Positions 24,321 to 38,200 of a stretch of DNA of 64,000 bases are shown here, one piece after another; the first letter of the stretch is position 1; each line of letters starts with the position of its first letter. The translations under genes and the position numbers were made by a program. The DNA lies in the NCBI GenBank assembly GCA_000231825.2, contig JH720309.1, positions 265,035 to 329,034 on the forward strand, read 5' to 3'. Origin of the DNA: Tetrahymena elliotti 4EA. Taxonomy: Eukaryota; Ciliophora; Oligohymenophorea; Hymenostomatida; Tetrahymenidae. The notes beneath the pieces were generated by a model. The model saw only the letters and a program-made list of their open reading frames with translations, had not been told where the DNA came from and did no database searches.

Positions 24321-24983
24321 AGCACTACGATAGAAAATTCCTATAGAAACAAGAAAAATAACCAAAAAAATAGTTGGGTATTTAGAAAATTAATGAATCT
24401 AAAAATAATAATTAATAATATCTGCATTTATTTATTTCTTTACATATTTTTAAATATTAAACAACAAATCAAAAATTGGTTTTATTTGTAGAGTAATTAA
24501 AGTTGAATTAAATATCGAAAAGAAATTTAGTAAAGTGAGTACTTTATTTTGCTTTTCAGCAAAGTGATTTCAAATTTATTAAAAATCAGAAATCCAATGG
24601 ATTTATATCAGAAAAATTATTATAAGTTTAGCATTATTATTTGAGTAAAATATGTCAGAAATAACTTAAATGAAAAAATTGTTAGTAATGTGAAAGTTTT
24701 TGCATTAATTAATATAAAAGTAGATTGGATATTTTTAGTTTTGTAATTTAAAACTAATAAATATATTGTGTTTTAACTTGTTTGTTTTTGTACAAAATTT
24801 ACTTTACTTACTCCAAAAGAAACAAATAAATAAATTAATAAGTAATATAAGTATGGAAATTTGTGGATGCATATGTATGATAACATTAAATAACAATAAT
24901 ATTTAATTAATTTAACAAAGATTTCTTTATTATCAAAAATTAATAACAAACAACCAATAGATTTTATAAATTCTCCTCTGAAA
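24321..24983. other. Intergenic, 5' flank of the cysteine-rich gene
   Basis: A+T-rich promoter-side spacer. No element recognised. Confidence 0.5.
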
Positions 24984-27900
24984 ATGAATAAAAGGTTCTA
25001 ATAATTTTTAAAAATTACTCTCATGTATTTTAATACTATTTATGCAAGTAAATTATTTTATTAAAATTTGAAGTTAAAATATGTATTTTATTCAAAAAGT
25101 TGAATAAAAAGTAGTTGAAGAATTTACTTCTAATACTTTTTTACCTACTGATGCTCTTTTTTGGTCAAAGTAAATAGTTTTTACATGTGGTATAACTTCT
25201 TATATTGATTTTTCAGCTTGCTCTGTTTTTGGTATTTTTGGTAAAACTAATAGTATTACATAAAAAACAATTTCTTCTCTACCTCCGCATTGGAGCTCTT
25301 CTATTAGGTTTGATATGCTTTTGTATTAAGCTTTAGACTAAGGTGTTGATTTTGTAAATATTTAAGCAGATAATCAAACTCCAGAAAAGTTTTAAAAGAA
25401 TGCAAACAATGATGGAGTAAAAATATGTGGGACAATCTCAAATGATATTTTAGTTCTTTACAATAAAAATTTTACTCATTCAGCAAGTTCTCTAACTTTG
25501 AAAATAACAGCTACAATGAATAAATTAGAGGCAATTCAAGGATTTGCCATGAGAAATTTATTAATTTTTGTAGATACTTGCCACTTTACTTGCGCTACTT
25601 GCAGTGGACCTGCATATGTAAATTATATAGAGTTTATTAAAATGAATTAAAAATAATCATAAATAAACTATGTTAACTTATCTATTTTTTTCTTCAATAA
25701 ATCAATTATTTAGAACTAATGTTCAAGTTGCCCTTTGAATTCATCTGCAATCAATGGAAATTAATGCCTTTGTAACACAGGATTTTATGCTTACTAATTT
25801 TAATGTATTCCATCCTGTCCAACAGGGTTTATTCCTGATTCTAAAAATTAAATATGTGTCGTTGATTTTTGTGCTACTTCTAGTTGTTAAACTTGCAATA
25901 AATAGTTATGTACAGGGTGTGTAGGAAGTAAGAAGCTTCTAAATGGATAATGTGTAGACTAATGCCCTTCATATGCTCCTTTAACTTCAGGAATTTGTAA
26001 AGATTACTCCAGTAATCTTACAAGTAAATTAGTTTTTTTTCATAATTAAAGATTCATATCTTTTAGCCATCCATTATCTAATTACTTTATTAAAAATATG
26101 AATTAAGATGCGAAGTATTTAATTTAAGGAGGTCTTTCTGCTGATACTTTTGGTGAATCAGAAGTTTATGGGTTGGGTTTAATTCCTAATGGATTTAGAG
26201 GTACAGGATATGATTTACAAAGTGGAGCTATAGTAACAAAATGTGCAGGAAAAAGCTTACTTGGAGGAGCTTTCTTATCTGGAACGGGTTCATACATTCA
26301 AAGAACTTTTTCATAATTGTAAATAACATTTTTTTTATTTTTAATGATATTTATTAGTAATAATATTCATTCTAATTATTTACAGAAGTCCACATTGGTC
26401 TGTTTTAATAGGTTATACTTTATACAAAATTGATACCTGGGAAAATGAGAGAGTTGAGATGAATATAGATGGATAAGTTGTATAATAAACTACTAGATAA
26501 ACAACTGATGGAGCAGCAAATCTTTGTGGAAACAATTAAAAAGATGATATTGTGGTTGTTTCTTAAAATTTTACACATGTTTTACCAACTCTAACATTAA
26601 AAGTAACACCAACTCTTGATTAAGGTCCATTTGATGAATCTTATGGTATTAGAGATATCTTCGTATTAGTAGATTATGTAAGCTAAGTTTATAATATAAC
26701 TTAATATATTCCAATTATTTATCTCAATTAATTAGATTTAATACTCAAGTTATTTATGAAAATAATTAAATTAAATTCACAAATCAATTACTACCACATC
26801 TACATTTACTTTATCAGATATTAATCAAATTTTTAATCTTACTAAAAAATACTTTTGGTTTATAAACATTAAATTTATTTAAATTAAGATATTTTTTATT
26901 TGATTTGTGAAAGATATTGAATAAAATTGTTTTTTTAAATATTAATAATTATTTTGAAAATTTAAATACGGTCCCAAATTAATTTATCAATAAATCTACT
27001 TTATTTTCACTAAAGCAAATCATTAAAAACTAACTGCTCATTTTTCAAACCTCTCCCAAAATTAGATTTATTTTTAAAGAAATTTTTGAATTGATTATTC
27101 TCAGCTATCAAGAGAATTAAATTATATTATTTTTAGAAATTTTATTTTATAATAAGAAATCAAAAATAATATGATAATTTATTTAAATGAACGATTTTAG
27201 CTGATACAATACTAAATATTAAAATAAAATAATTTTTATTTTTAAAGGCTTTATTAAACAAACATTTTCATTAAATTTGTTTTGTTATTAATATGGATAA
27301 TTTTTAATTTTTAAAACAAAATTAGTGTATTGAGAATTGCTAGAACTGTGACGCATCTGGATGCTTGACTTGTACAAATGGTTTTTTTCTCTATTAGAAA
27401 TAATGTTACTCTTAATGTCCTGAAGGTACTTATTAGTTAAGTACAAGTTAATGTGCTGCTTGCCATGCTTCTTGTAAAACATGTTCAGGAGGTATTTAGA
27501 ATTATTTAAATCAACAAAAATTAAATTATTAAAAATTAATTATTGATAGGTTCAAATAAAAATTGCATTCTTTGCTAACCTACCTACTATCTAAATCCTG
27601 ATTATTCTTGCTAATCTTCTTGTGTCAATAATTATTACCCAAGAAAATAAGACATGACATGTTAAAAATGCAATATTTCATGCTTTAATTGTATAAGTCC
27701 AGGCGATTCTGGGTCATGTACTTCTTGTACAGGAAACTTGTTTTTGACTTAAAATTAGTGCCAATCAAGTTGTCCTTCAAATCAAACAAAAGTTTCTGGT
27801 AAACCATTTTTTTCCACAAGTTAATTGTTTAATATCTAAATTGTGTTTATCAATAAGCTATTCATTTATTTAAATTAATTTTATTAAAAGCACCCAATAA

Positions 27901-30900
27901 TAATACTTGTTAGCCATGTGATTAAACATGTCTAACTTGTAATGGAATTACTCCAAATAGCTGTACAAGTTGTTTAGCTCCAGATTTATTTTTATAAACA
28001 ACTTTTAGCTGTGGAAAAACTTGCAGTCAAAATTAATATAAAAATACTTAGAATTAATAATGTTCTCCTTGCCATATTAGTTGCTAAACATGTAAAGGTC
28101 CTTCAAATACTGATTGTTTAAGTTGTACGGGTTCATTATTTTTCGATACTACTAAGGGTATTTGCACTAATATTTGTCCTGAAAAATACTTTAAGAATTT
28201 TTAAAATAATTAATGCACAAAATGTGATCTAACTTGTGCTTCTTGTAATGGGCCTAGTAGTAGTGAATGCCTTACTTGTGAGAATTCTAGATTTTTTTAG
28301 CCATCTACTAAGTAATGCGTCATTGATTGTTTAAAAAATTAATTCAAAAATACATAGCAAAGAACGTGTTAAAATTGTGATTCAACTTGTGCCACTTGTT
28401 AAGGACCTTTTTCAAAAGACTGTCTTACTTGTGAAGGATAATTATTTTTAGATACATTTGAAAATAAATGCACTTCAACTTGTCCTTTAAGATTTTTTAA
28501 AAATACTTAAAATAATGAATGCTCTAGATGTGATAATTCATGTTATTAATGTGATGGTTCTTAACCAAATAATTGCTTGTCTTGTGAATTGCCAAGATAT
28601 TATTAAGTAGCTCAGCGTTAGTGTGTAAATTAATGTAATTTTAATCAGTATAAAAATGACTAATTATTTTAATGCTTGAATTGTGATACTACTTGTGCAA
28701 GTTGCAGTGGAGGTAGTTAAAATGATTGTACATCTTGTTCAGGAAATTTATTTTTAGATAGATTATCCAAAAAATGTGTTAAAGAGTGTCCATTTAGTTA
28801 TTTTAATAATAAATCTAATAATTAATGTACCTTATGTAATAATAATTGTGAAAGCTGTTTTGGACCTAATAGTGATAATTGTAGTTCTTGTTCAACCCCA
28901 TACTTTTTCTAATCATCAACTAATAAATGTGTTTTAGAATGTGCTATTGGAGAGTATAAAAATAGGCTAACTAAATCTTGCTTAAAATGTCATTCTACTT
29001 GTGGGAGTTGCCTACTTGGCACTGATTCAGATTGCCTTTCTTGTGTTGGAAGTTTGTATCTTGATCTAAACAGCAACAAATGTGTTTCTGTTTGTAACCC
29101 AGGATATTATGCAAATAAATCTAATAATGTTTGTGATAGTTGTGACCCAAGCTGTCTTACTTGTAATGGAGGAACAGAAAATAGTTGCACATCTTGCCAA
29201 TAAAATTTCTATTACTATAAAAATACTAATTCTTGTATGCGTTAATGTCCATTTGGCTCATTTATAGACTTAGTTAATAAATCTTGCTTCTCCTGTAAAG
29301 ACACTTGTCAAACATGTGAAAATGAAAAAGGTTGTTTAACCTGCAAACCTGGATATTACTATGAAAATTAATAATGTGTATTGGCTTGTTCTGATGGTAA
29401 TTACCCTCATTAAAACACATATAAATGTGAAAAATGCAATTCTGAATGCTAAACATGCTCTGGACCTTTAAAGTCTTAAGTAAATTATTTATTACTTTCC
29501 AAATAATTTAAAAAGATGATTAAATATTTTTAATCATAAAAATTCACTTTCAAAATTAAAAAAAAATAATTTGAAGATATACCAAAAAGAAACTAATTAA
29601 TTAAGCTCTATTTCTCAGAAAAAATTTTTTTAAATTAAGCCAAATATTAATTTAAGATTTATTTCAGATCTAAAAAAACTTAAAGAATGCACAAAATATA
29701 TAATTTTTTGAATGAAAATTCACAAATTAATTTTTCTTTTTCTTGATTTTTGTTTTTAGTGAAAGTTTTTTTTTTTTGATGTTGAATTAATATTTATTTT
29801 TAAATAAAAATAGTGCATTTAATGTAGTAACATATAAAAGACTAATGATAAAGGATTGTGTGTTGATAATTGTCCTTATTTGGAATATAATGAATTGATT
29901 CCATTCCCAAATTGCTAACTTTGCAATAAAAAATGCTCTAAAGGCTGCACTGGCAAACATCCAGAAGATTGTATAGCTATTAAAGTTTAGTATTAGATAA
30001 TGTTTTATTTAATATTTTCTACAAGTATTGTTTGGCTAATTTCTTATGTTTGGGGTGTTTATATTGATAAAAGATAAAGTTTATTAGTATGTATTAAGCC
30101 AGCTACAGTAGAGGCCAAAGAAGTAAGTAAATAAGAAGAGAATATCAGATAATCACCCTTAAGATAATCAAGAGCAAACACTTTAATTAATGAAAATATA
30201 GAAACAATTAAAGAATTAGATATTGAAAGAGATTTACCAATAATTAATTAGACAATATCTACATAAAAAATTACGAGACCTGTAAGAAGAAAGAGAACTA
30301 CAAGAGTTATGGCAACAGTAAAATAAAATCTAGCTTCTTTCTTAGAAATCTAAGAGCCATCAACTAAATTCATCAGAAAAAACAGCTAAGAAACAATTGA
30401 AATTTCACATCAATCTATAACGAATACTTAAATGAGAAGAACTTAAGCAAATACCTATACTAACTTTAATAATTCTACTTTACAAAGATCTTTAAATAAA
30501 AAATTTTCTAGCATAAATCCTTTACCTCTTCCTTCTGAACCAGAAAAGAGAACTTAAATTTTAGCAAATGAAAAGCTTAAATACTCTATTGTAAATAAAT
30601 TAAACAAAATATTTTTTATAAATATATTTATTTATATATTTAGCAAGGATAAGAATGGGTTTAATTCCTTAAATTTTACCACCCTTAAATTAGCAGACCA
30701 TATAGAATAACTTTAATCTATTTAAAATGTCTTTGTTTCTTCCTCTCAACTCAATTTATTTATGATGTAAAATTTATTCTTTTGCAAATTTATTTTATAA
30801 CAGCTTTTATTATAATTTTAGAATAAACTCTTGTTTATTATTCCTTGCTTTGCTTTTGGGTGGCTCATTAAATTAATTTGTTAAAAATTGGTGATGGTTA

Positions 30901-31208
30901 CTATTAATTGTATTCCTAATAACTATCTTAGAAATTTTATAGTAAACTTTGTATTCTTGGCCATCTTTCTTTGTATCACAGTTGTAAGCTTTTCTCCTGC
31001 TTTGGATAAATTATTTATCAAAAAAGATCTGTATTGGAGCTTTGTCTATGGCAGCGTTTTCTTATCTGACTTTTTAATATTTTAACCATTGTTTTCACTT
31101 TTTGAATACATTTTAACTATTAAATATCTAAACAACCTTATCAATAATAAAGAATCAAAAATTTTAAATTTATTTAAAAATGAATTCTACTTAGATTAAA
31201 TAAAATGA
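24984..31208 (+). CDS. Large cysteine-rich (furin-like repeat) membrane protein
   Basis: Eight exons: 24984-25047, 25100-25617, 25714-26318, 26386-26677, 27326-27491, 27550-27798, 27891-29479, 29814-31208. The total is 4878 nt, 1625 residues. Exon 1 is a signal peptide (NKRFQQFLKITLMYFNTIYA). Two related beta-rich modules follow, each with HWS, NFTH, a TLKIT/TLKVT strand and ending F-V-D or L-V-D, separated by a small cysteine-rich patch (CATCSGP). Residues ~500-1170 are about fifteen growth-factor-receptor/furin-like units (C-x-x-C-x-x-x-C-x-x-C, often CxTCxGP). Then a first membrane helix (FYLIFSTSIVWLISYV), a basic Ser/Thr-rich cytosolic region, and about four more helices (NFIVNFVFLAIFLCITVV and others). 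Such proteins are abundant on ciliate surfaces; ligand unknown. The join across the 648-nt intron 26678-27325 is inferred from matching phase and a smooth VDY-CIENC junction; two separate genes remain possible. Confidence 0.85.
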
Positions 31209-32297
31209 TTTATTTTGGTATTTTGAAATTGTTTGTAAAATAAAAAAAATTTTTTATTTATTTATTAACTTTAACGATTTAACATCTAAATCATTTTTAT
31301 TTTTAATATTAATGTTAACACATATTTTCATTTGTTGTTATTGTTCCTAATAAAAAATTATGATTCGATGATCTAAACATAAACAATCTTAGTGTCTGTG
31401 TCTATTGCTCATAATATCAATTTGAATGATGAAATAATATTTCAATAAGCTTTTCAAAAAGTAACAATAGTTAAATAGATTATAATCTAAAATAAAGGTG
31501 AGATTTAATTTTTTTAACAATAATAATTAAGATAAAGTAACAAATTGTAAGAACAAGAATGTATTTATTTTTAAGTAAAATGTTAAATGAAATATTTGAA
31601 CACTATAAATGTAATTAGATAATTTTTGTAGATAAATTTAGCTAAATATTCATTTAGACAGTAAATAATAATATTTAACACAAATATTAATTCATGAACT
31701 AAAATTATAAACAATTAATATTCAGAAAATAAAAAAAAATTAATCTTTTAAGGTTAAAAATTGTAACTAATAAAATATTTATTTTTACTTATCAAAAATG
31801 AAAGATTAAATATTATCTTTGATTTATGAAAAATATTTTAATAAAATGAAATTTTCAATTTTTATTAATCATTAAAAAAATATAATTAAAAATACAAAAT
31901 GTTCACATTCTACAATCAACAAAATTTTCACACTTCTCAATCTAGGCTAGGGTTCGACTGATTAAAATACCAATTAAATTATTGTTTAGAATAAAAAAAT
32001 AATATTTTAGTTTGTTTTGAGTATAAGATAATTTTGAAATAATTAATTTAGCAAAAATAAATTAGATAATTTTAATATTTATTTTAATAAGAAGTTAGTT
32101 AATTCAAATTTATTGAAATAATTTAATGAGATTATTTATATTTGAATTAATTGGCATCAACTATTATTTACTTCATTTTAATTACAATTTTGGATATTTT
32201 AAATCAAATTAAAAAAGCATGGCTAAATGGTAATTTATTAGAATGGCAAATGAAATAAATGAATTGAATTTTTTATTTTATTATTTGGAATTTAGTA
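31209..32297. other. Intergenic, with the unresolved 5' end of the PI3K gene
   Basis: A+T-rich spacer. The start of the PI3K gene is probably in the last ~100 bases: ATG at 32219 or 32244 are options, but neither joins the first clear exon in frame without an unrecognised splice. Confidence 0.45.
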
Positions 32298-35200
32298 GGC
32301 TATACACAAGAATTCTATGATTATTTGATGCTAAGAGATATAATTCATCAAATTATAATTGAATAAAGAGTTGATCAATTAAATGGGTAAGTAAAAATGA
32401 TTATTTATAATAAATACAGCTTTTATTGATATTTTCAATTTTATATAAATATTAATTAATTAAATTACAAAAGTTTTTACTAGAATTTAGTGCAGTTAGT
32501 TAATTTTAAGTAAGACAATAAACCATTATAGCAAGCAGATAACTAGACAATAAAGAAACACAAGTATTTATGGCTTAGTTTTTTAAGTAAAAGGAAAATG
32601 AAGAAGATGTTTAGTATGAGAAATGGTTAATCTGTGCTGATCCCAAATCGTAAATGTTCTATACTGTCAACTCTGTCACCAACGAGTTGCATATAGAAAC
32701 AGATGCAGATGAGATCATGAAAGATGCTGCTAAAAAGGCCATAAATGATTTAAGACAGATTATAGATTATGATAAGAGCAGTTGGATTTTTGAATCAGAG
32801 CAAGCTAAGCGTTTTTAAAGGAGAAAAATACCTAGTTACCTTTTGCATAAAGATTCATCTGAGTATCCAACTTATCTTTGTCAATCAAATCTATCTTTAG
32901 CATTTGCAAATGTGAATTCTATAAAATTGGTTGTTCTACTCGGTAATTATGAAGATAAGCTTTAAGATTGGAAGCAAGAGCCTCCTTAAAATGAAAAAAA
33001 GCAAGAAGACAAAATTATAAAAGATGAAAAGCCCCAGAAATATGAAAAAAGAATTGAAATTGAAGCTGGTTTGGTTACAGGGTAAATTTTGATATTCTTT
33101 TTTTACATAAAAATGCATTCATTCATTTTTTAATGAGCGATTGAGAAAAAGAAGCAAAAGATATTAAAAATGAAGGAAAAATTTACTGGATTAAAGCTAA
33201 AAGGAGATGATTTAGTTTTAATAAAAAATTTAAAATGAATAAATGTCTTTTGAAATGAAAATTTAAAGCAAAAAAAGAGAAAATTAGATTTTAAGTGACA
33301 ATTAAATGATAATGGAATTGTTATTATTAAATAAATAGAGCAGATGAGGTTATTAAAAATATCCTTAGAGAAATATTCAAATAAGCAAAAGTTAAATTAG
33401 AGCCAAACAATCCAGAGCATTAGTTTATTCTGTAAATTAAAGGATTTAGAGAGTATCTAACTGGAAATTATCCAATGCTAAGTTATGACAGAGTGCGTAT
33501 TAATCTAAGAGGTCATGAACATTTAGATGTTAGGCTTACTGAAATCCCCATAAAGAGTAGAAAAGCTGATTTATTTCCTCCAACAATAAGTAATTTACAA
33601 ATAAATGCAACTCAACAAGCAAATTATTTTCATCAATGTTAAAAACAATGTTAAAATATTGAATTTTAAATTACTATGGTGACATTTTACAAATACAAAT
33701 TACAAATAATTTAAAATGCTCATCAATTTATTTTTTAACATTCAAAAATAAACTCAATCATTAAGTCTATAGGTAGGCTATTAAGTTTTGAAATTCTGCT
33801 AAAATAAGTTAATTTCTTAGATTGATTGAGTCCATAAAATCAAAAGAAAGAATATTTATTTAACTGGAAATCAACAAATAAATTCTTTTAATTATTAAAG
33901 AATAAGATCAAATTCTAAATATGCTCAATAAATATAATGAATTTTCATAAATATCTTAATAAGTTAACCATAAATTAAAAAATAATTTGTTTAAGTCTAA
34001 GATCTAATAATTCACATAAAAAGTAAGAATTGAATCAATTAAGAATTTTTAAATCTGAAAAATATATTGCAAATAATAAAATCAAATAAATTGTGAATTA
34101 TATTTATTAATTGAGATCTTAGTTTTATTTAATAGAGGTAAATTTTATCTAATTAGGGGGATTTATTGAGATTATGAACAAATTTAACATAATATTTATT
34201 TAATCTTCATTAAATAATTTCCTTAATCTTTTCAAATTTTTTTATTTTAAAAAATTGTTTTAAAGATTTTTAATCTTATTTTACTCAATCCAATCTAAAA
34301 ACTGATCTTAAAATGGATGGGATTAAATAAATTTGATGAAAATAATAGAAATTTAACTTCTTTTCCTCAGACATCAAATAAAAAAAATACTTAATTAAAC
34401 TATTTATTTTTGGTTAACAAATGACTTAGTTTCTCCTATTTAAAAAAGATCATAACATTTCTAAAACAGCTATTGAAATTTTAAATAAAAAGTTCATAGA
34501 TCCTAATCCTGAACACCCATATCACCAATCTTATTCCAACTTTTAAAAATAAAAATAAAGAATTATTTTAAAAGAGTCTTTTAAACACTATTAGAAATTT
34601 CAAATCAAAGCTTTATTTAGGCATTTGAAAAAAAATAACTCCCTTTAATCAAAACAGTTAAAGTTGATATTTTTTAATCTTTATAAAAAACTGTCAAGTA
34701 AAAATGATTTAGATTCCATTCAATCTTTACTTTTGGAAAGAAATAATTTTAGAATAAATAATTTATAATAAAGAAAAAGAGTTTGAAAGATTTAAGAAAT
34801 TAATTTTCAAAAGTTAAATTTTAATTTATTTTTTCTGCAAAAAAGTGAGAAAAAAATCAGATGTGGCAACTGGAAAGTATTCAAAGGTAAATTGGAAAAA
34901 ATTTCATGGAGTATCTATTCTTTTATGGTATCCTTGGATCGAGTTTCCTGAAGAGAAGGATGTAGATTAAAAAGCTTTATAAGAATATAACACAAAAATG
35001 CAGACTATAAGAGTAAATTATACAGATGAATAGGAATAGTAAATTAGGAATAATGTCCCTCCTCTTCCTTTGAGTTAATTAAATGGTAGTGGTGAAAATG
35101 AAGAATATAGAAAAAGAGCTAAGAGTGAATTCTAAGAATTACCAGAACCTGTTATTTTTGAGGAAATTCCTCACCCAATTAATATTTGTTTACAAAAATT

Positions 35201-38200
35201 TATTTAGAAAGAAAAAAAGAAATAATACAAACTTGAAGGAAATCTAAGTTTTAAAAATGAAGTAACTAATTCTTTTTCTTTCATTTTTTAATTTTAATTT
35301 TGTTTGTTTTTCTAGTACTTAGATAGCATTCCTATGAAGGATTTTGTTTCTGTAGAAGAAAATTATAATTAAATTAATGAAAAGAAATTCACTTCAGGTG
35401 AATGCGATTGCTTATTTAAAATTAGAATCTGTAGCATTGAAAACGTATTCAGAATACTTAAATCTGTATCTTCAGAATTAGAAGATAAAACAAAAGAAGC
35501 AGTTTACAATGGGATTATGCAGCCTTCATATATTACTAAATCTAAATAAGAAGATATTAACAAACACTAAAAAAGTAGAAAGCAAATTCAAAAGAAAGAT
35601 AAAAAAAAAGAAATCAATTTAAAACTCTGCAAAATTAGAGTAAAATTACTCATTCATTTTTCTAAATTATTTAAAAATATTTTTTCTTTTAAATTAAAGA
35701 AAGAAAAATTATTAAAAGATGCTTAAATGAACACATTTATTACAAATCATGGCATTGATGGAGTTGCATTTATGGGTGGACTTGAAAAAAAATTTGGATT
35801 AAATTGCACTCCTTATCTTGTTTCTTTGAAAGTTATGCTGTTTCATGGTTCTAATTGCTTAAGAACTTTTGAGACAAAGAAACAGCCTTTCTGTAAATCT
35901 ATTAGATTCAATGAGTGGGTTACCTTTGATAATTTGAAAATATCTTAAATTCCTTTAGAAGCTAGAATATGCATGAATATTATTCTTCACTCAGATGATT
36001 AAAATGAACATCAAATTATTGGATCAACTTCTTTCTCTCTTTTTGATTAAGATGAAAAATATAGACAAGGTCTTAATGCACTCAATGTTTGGCCGTAATT
36101 ATTTTGGTAGTTATATATTTATTTCTATGATTTTTTTTGTTAACAAATAAAGTTTTTATCGAATTTAAAATCGTCTTTGTTGTATGAGCTAGTACTGGGG
36201 TTTAACTGATAAATCACATAAGCCAAAGTAAGCAAATGAAAAAGAAATGCAAGATTTTATCAGCAAAAATTTCACAAGAGTTTTTGTTTAATTAGAAAAA
36301 TTCAATGAGCCTCTTTTCTATTCTTTGAGAGACGATGATCATATGAAATAATTAGGTTTCCCTAAACTTTCTAAAAGATCTAATGGAGGTAAAAATTGGA
36401 ATTCAACACCTAAAACAGATGATTTAGCAAGACTTCAGCAATTGCTTAGCATTGACCCACTAAGAAGGTAAATAAAATTACTAATAAAAAACAATCTTTT
36501 TAACTGTAATAAATAAAAATAAGACTTTCAGAATAAAGTGAAGAAGATAAACATGTACTAATGATTTGCAGAAACCATTATAAAACTTTAACACATACTC
36601 TTTAGATATTCTTATTTGCTATTGATTGGCTTGATCCTGAACAGGTATATCTCTATCTATTAAAAGAAAATACTTTTAAGAATAGAAACAAAAAATTTAT
36701 TTAATTTCCCATTTACAAGAGCTCAGCATTTTTATTATTCTACAAATATTAATTTTAAATTTAAATCTTCTTCAAAAATTCAAGTTTTGAATAAAAAAAT
36801 GTAATTATAAAATAAGCAAGTAAATATTAAATAAAAAATAATTGGGATTGGGGGGTAAGGGATTTTTTAAGAAACTGAAACTAATATATTTAGGTATCAA
36901 TAAAAAATTAACGAAAATTTTTAATTTTAGTTTTATTGAATAAATTAGTTCATCTTTATTGAATTTAAAAAAAATAAAATTAAAAATTTATTAATTTATT
37001 CAAAATACAAATAAGAAAAATAAAATATCAACAAATAAAATTACAAATTATTTTTAGAAATAATTACGATTCATTTAATTATTAATATTTTTGTAATTTA
37101 AATTAAACAAAATAAATTTTCTTCTTTTTTTTATGAAAATATAATTTTTTCATAAAAAAATATTAAATAATGAAAAACCCTCAAAACTATTACGGTTTAA
37201 TATCATTAATGAATAAAAGGTAAAAGAGGCAATTTTAATGTTAAAGTAATGGACATTGCTTTCTCCAGAAGATGCTCTACCTTTACTAGATGCAAATATG
37301 GCGAATGAGAGTGTTAGGCTCTATGCAGTAGAGAGAGTTAGTACATTCTCTGATGATGAAATAGCTCTCTACATGCTTGAGTTAACTTAGTCAATATTGT
37401 ATGAAAGTAAACATTTTTCTCCTTTAGTTGATATGCTTTTAGAAAGATCTTTGTAAAATCCTTTTGTTGTTGGACATGAGTTATTCTGGTAATTAAAGAG
37501 TTAATTGCATATTAAGGCTTTTTATGAGAGATATTTCTTAATTATAGAGTAAATGCTGATGCTTTGTGGATCATTTAGAAACGAATTAGTTGTTCAAGTA
37601 GGCGTAAACGATTAAATCAAAAAAATTGGACAGGAAATTTAAGATGAAAGTCTCATTAAAGAGCATACTCTTCTTGTCCCTTTAACCAGAAAAAAATTAT
37701 AAGAAATTAAACTACCAGAAGAATTTTCTTTTGCACTAGATAGTAGAATGCAAGTACAAAGATTTGAAATTGATGATTGCAAGGTATCAAATTAATTTCT
37801 TTCAAATAGATTTTATTATATATTTAGATTTCTTTCTTCAAAAAAACATATTAATTATTTGATAATTTTATTTTAATTAAAGTGTATGAACTCTAAAAAA
37901 GTTCCTCTTTGGATAGCAACAAAGAGTAAAGAAGACGAAAATATTAATATCTTATTTAAATGTGGTGATGACATAAGATAGGATCAGTTAACTTTATAGC
38001 TTTTAAAAATTATGGATAAAATTTGGCTAGATGCTGGACACGATTTCCGTATGAAACCATACAAAGTTATAACAACTGATGATTAAGTGGGTATGATAGA
38101 AATTGTTAATAATTCAGAAACAACAGCTAAAATTCACTCTAAATATGGTGGTGTCTTAGGTGCCTTTAGAAATAATACTATTTGGCAATATTTAAAGGAT

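Noticed and set aside
25069..25081. ATG at 25081 as start of the cysteine-rich gene
   Set aside because: An upstream exon at 24984 encodes a clear signal peptide and splices in phase over a 52-nt intron that contains this ATG.
30594..30654. Intron in the last exon of the cysteine-rich gene (GTAAAT ... TTTAG)
   Set aside because: The frame reads straight through as a membrane helix and stays in phase with the downstream coding; removing the segment breaks the frame.
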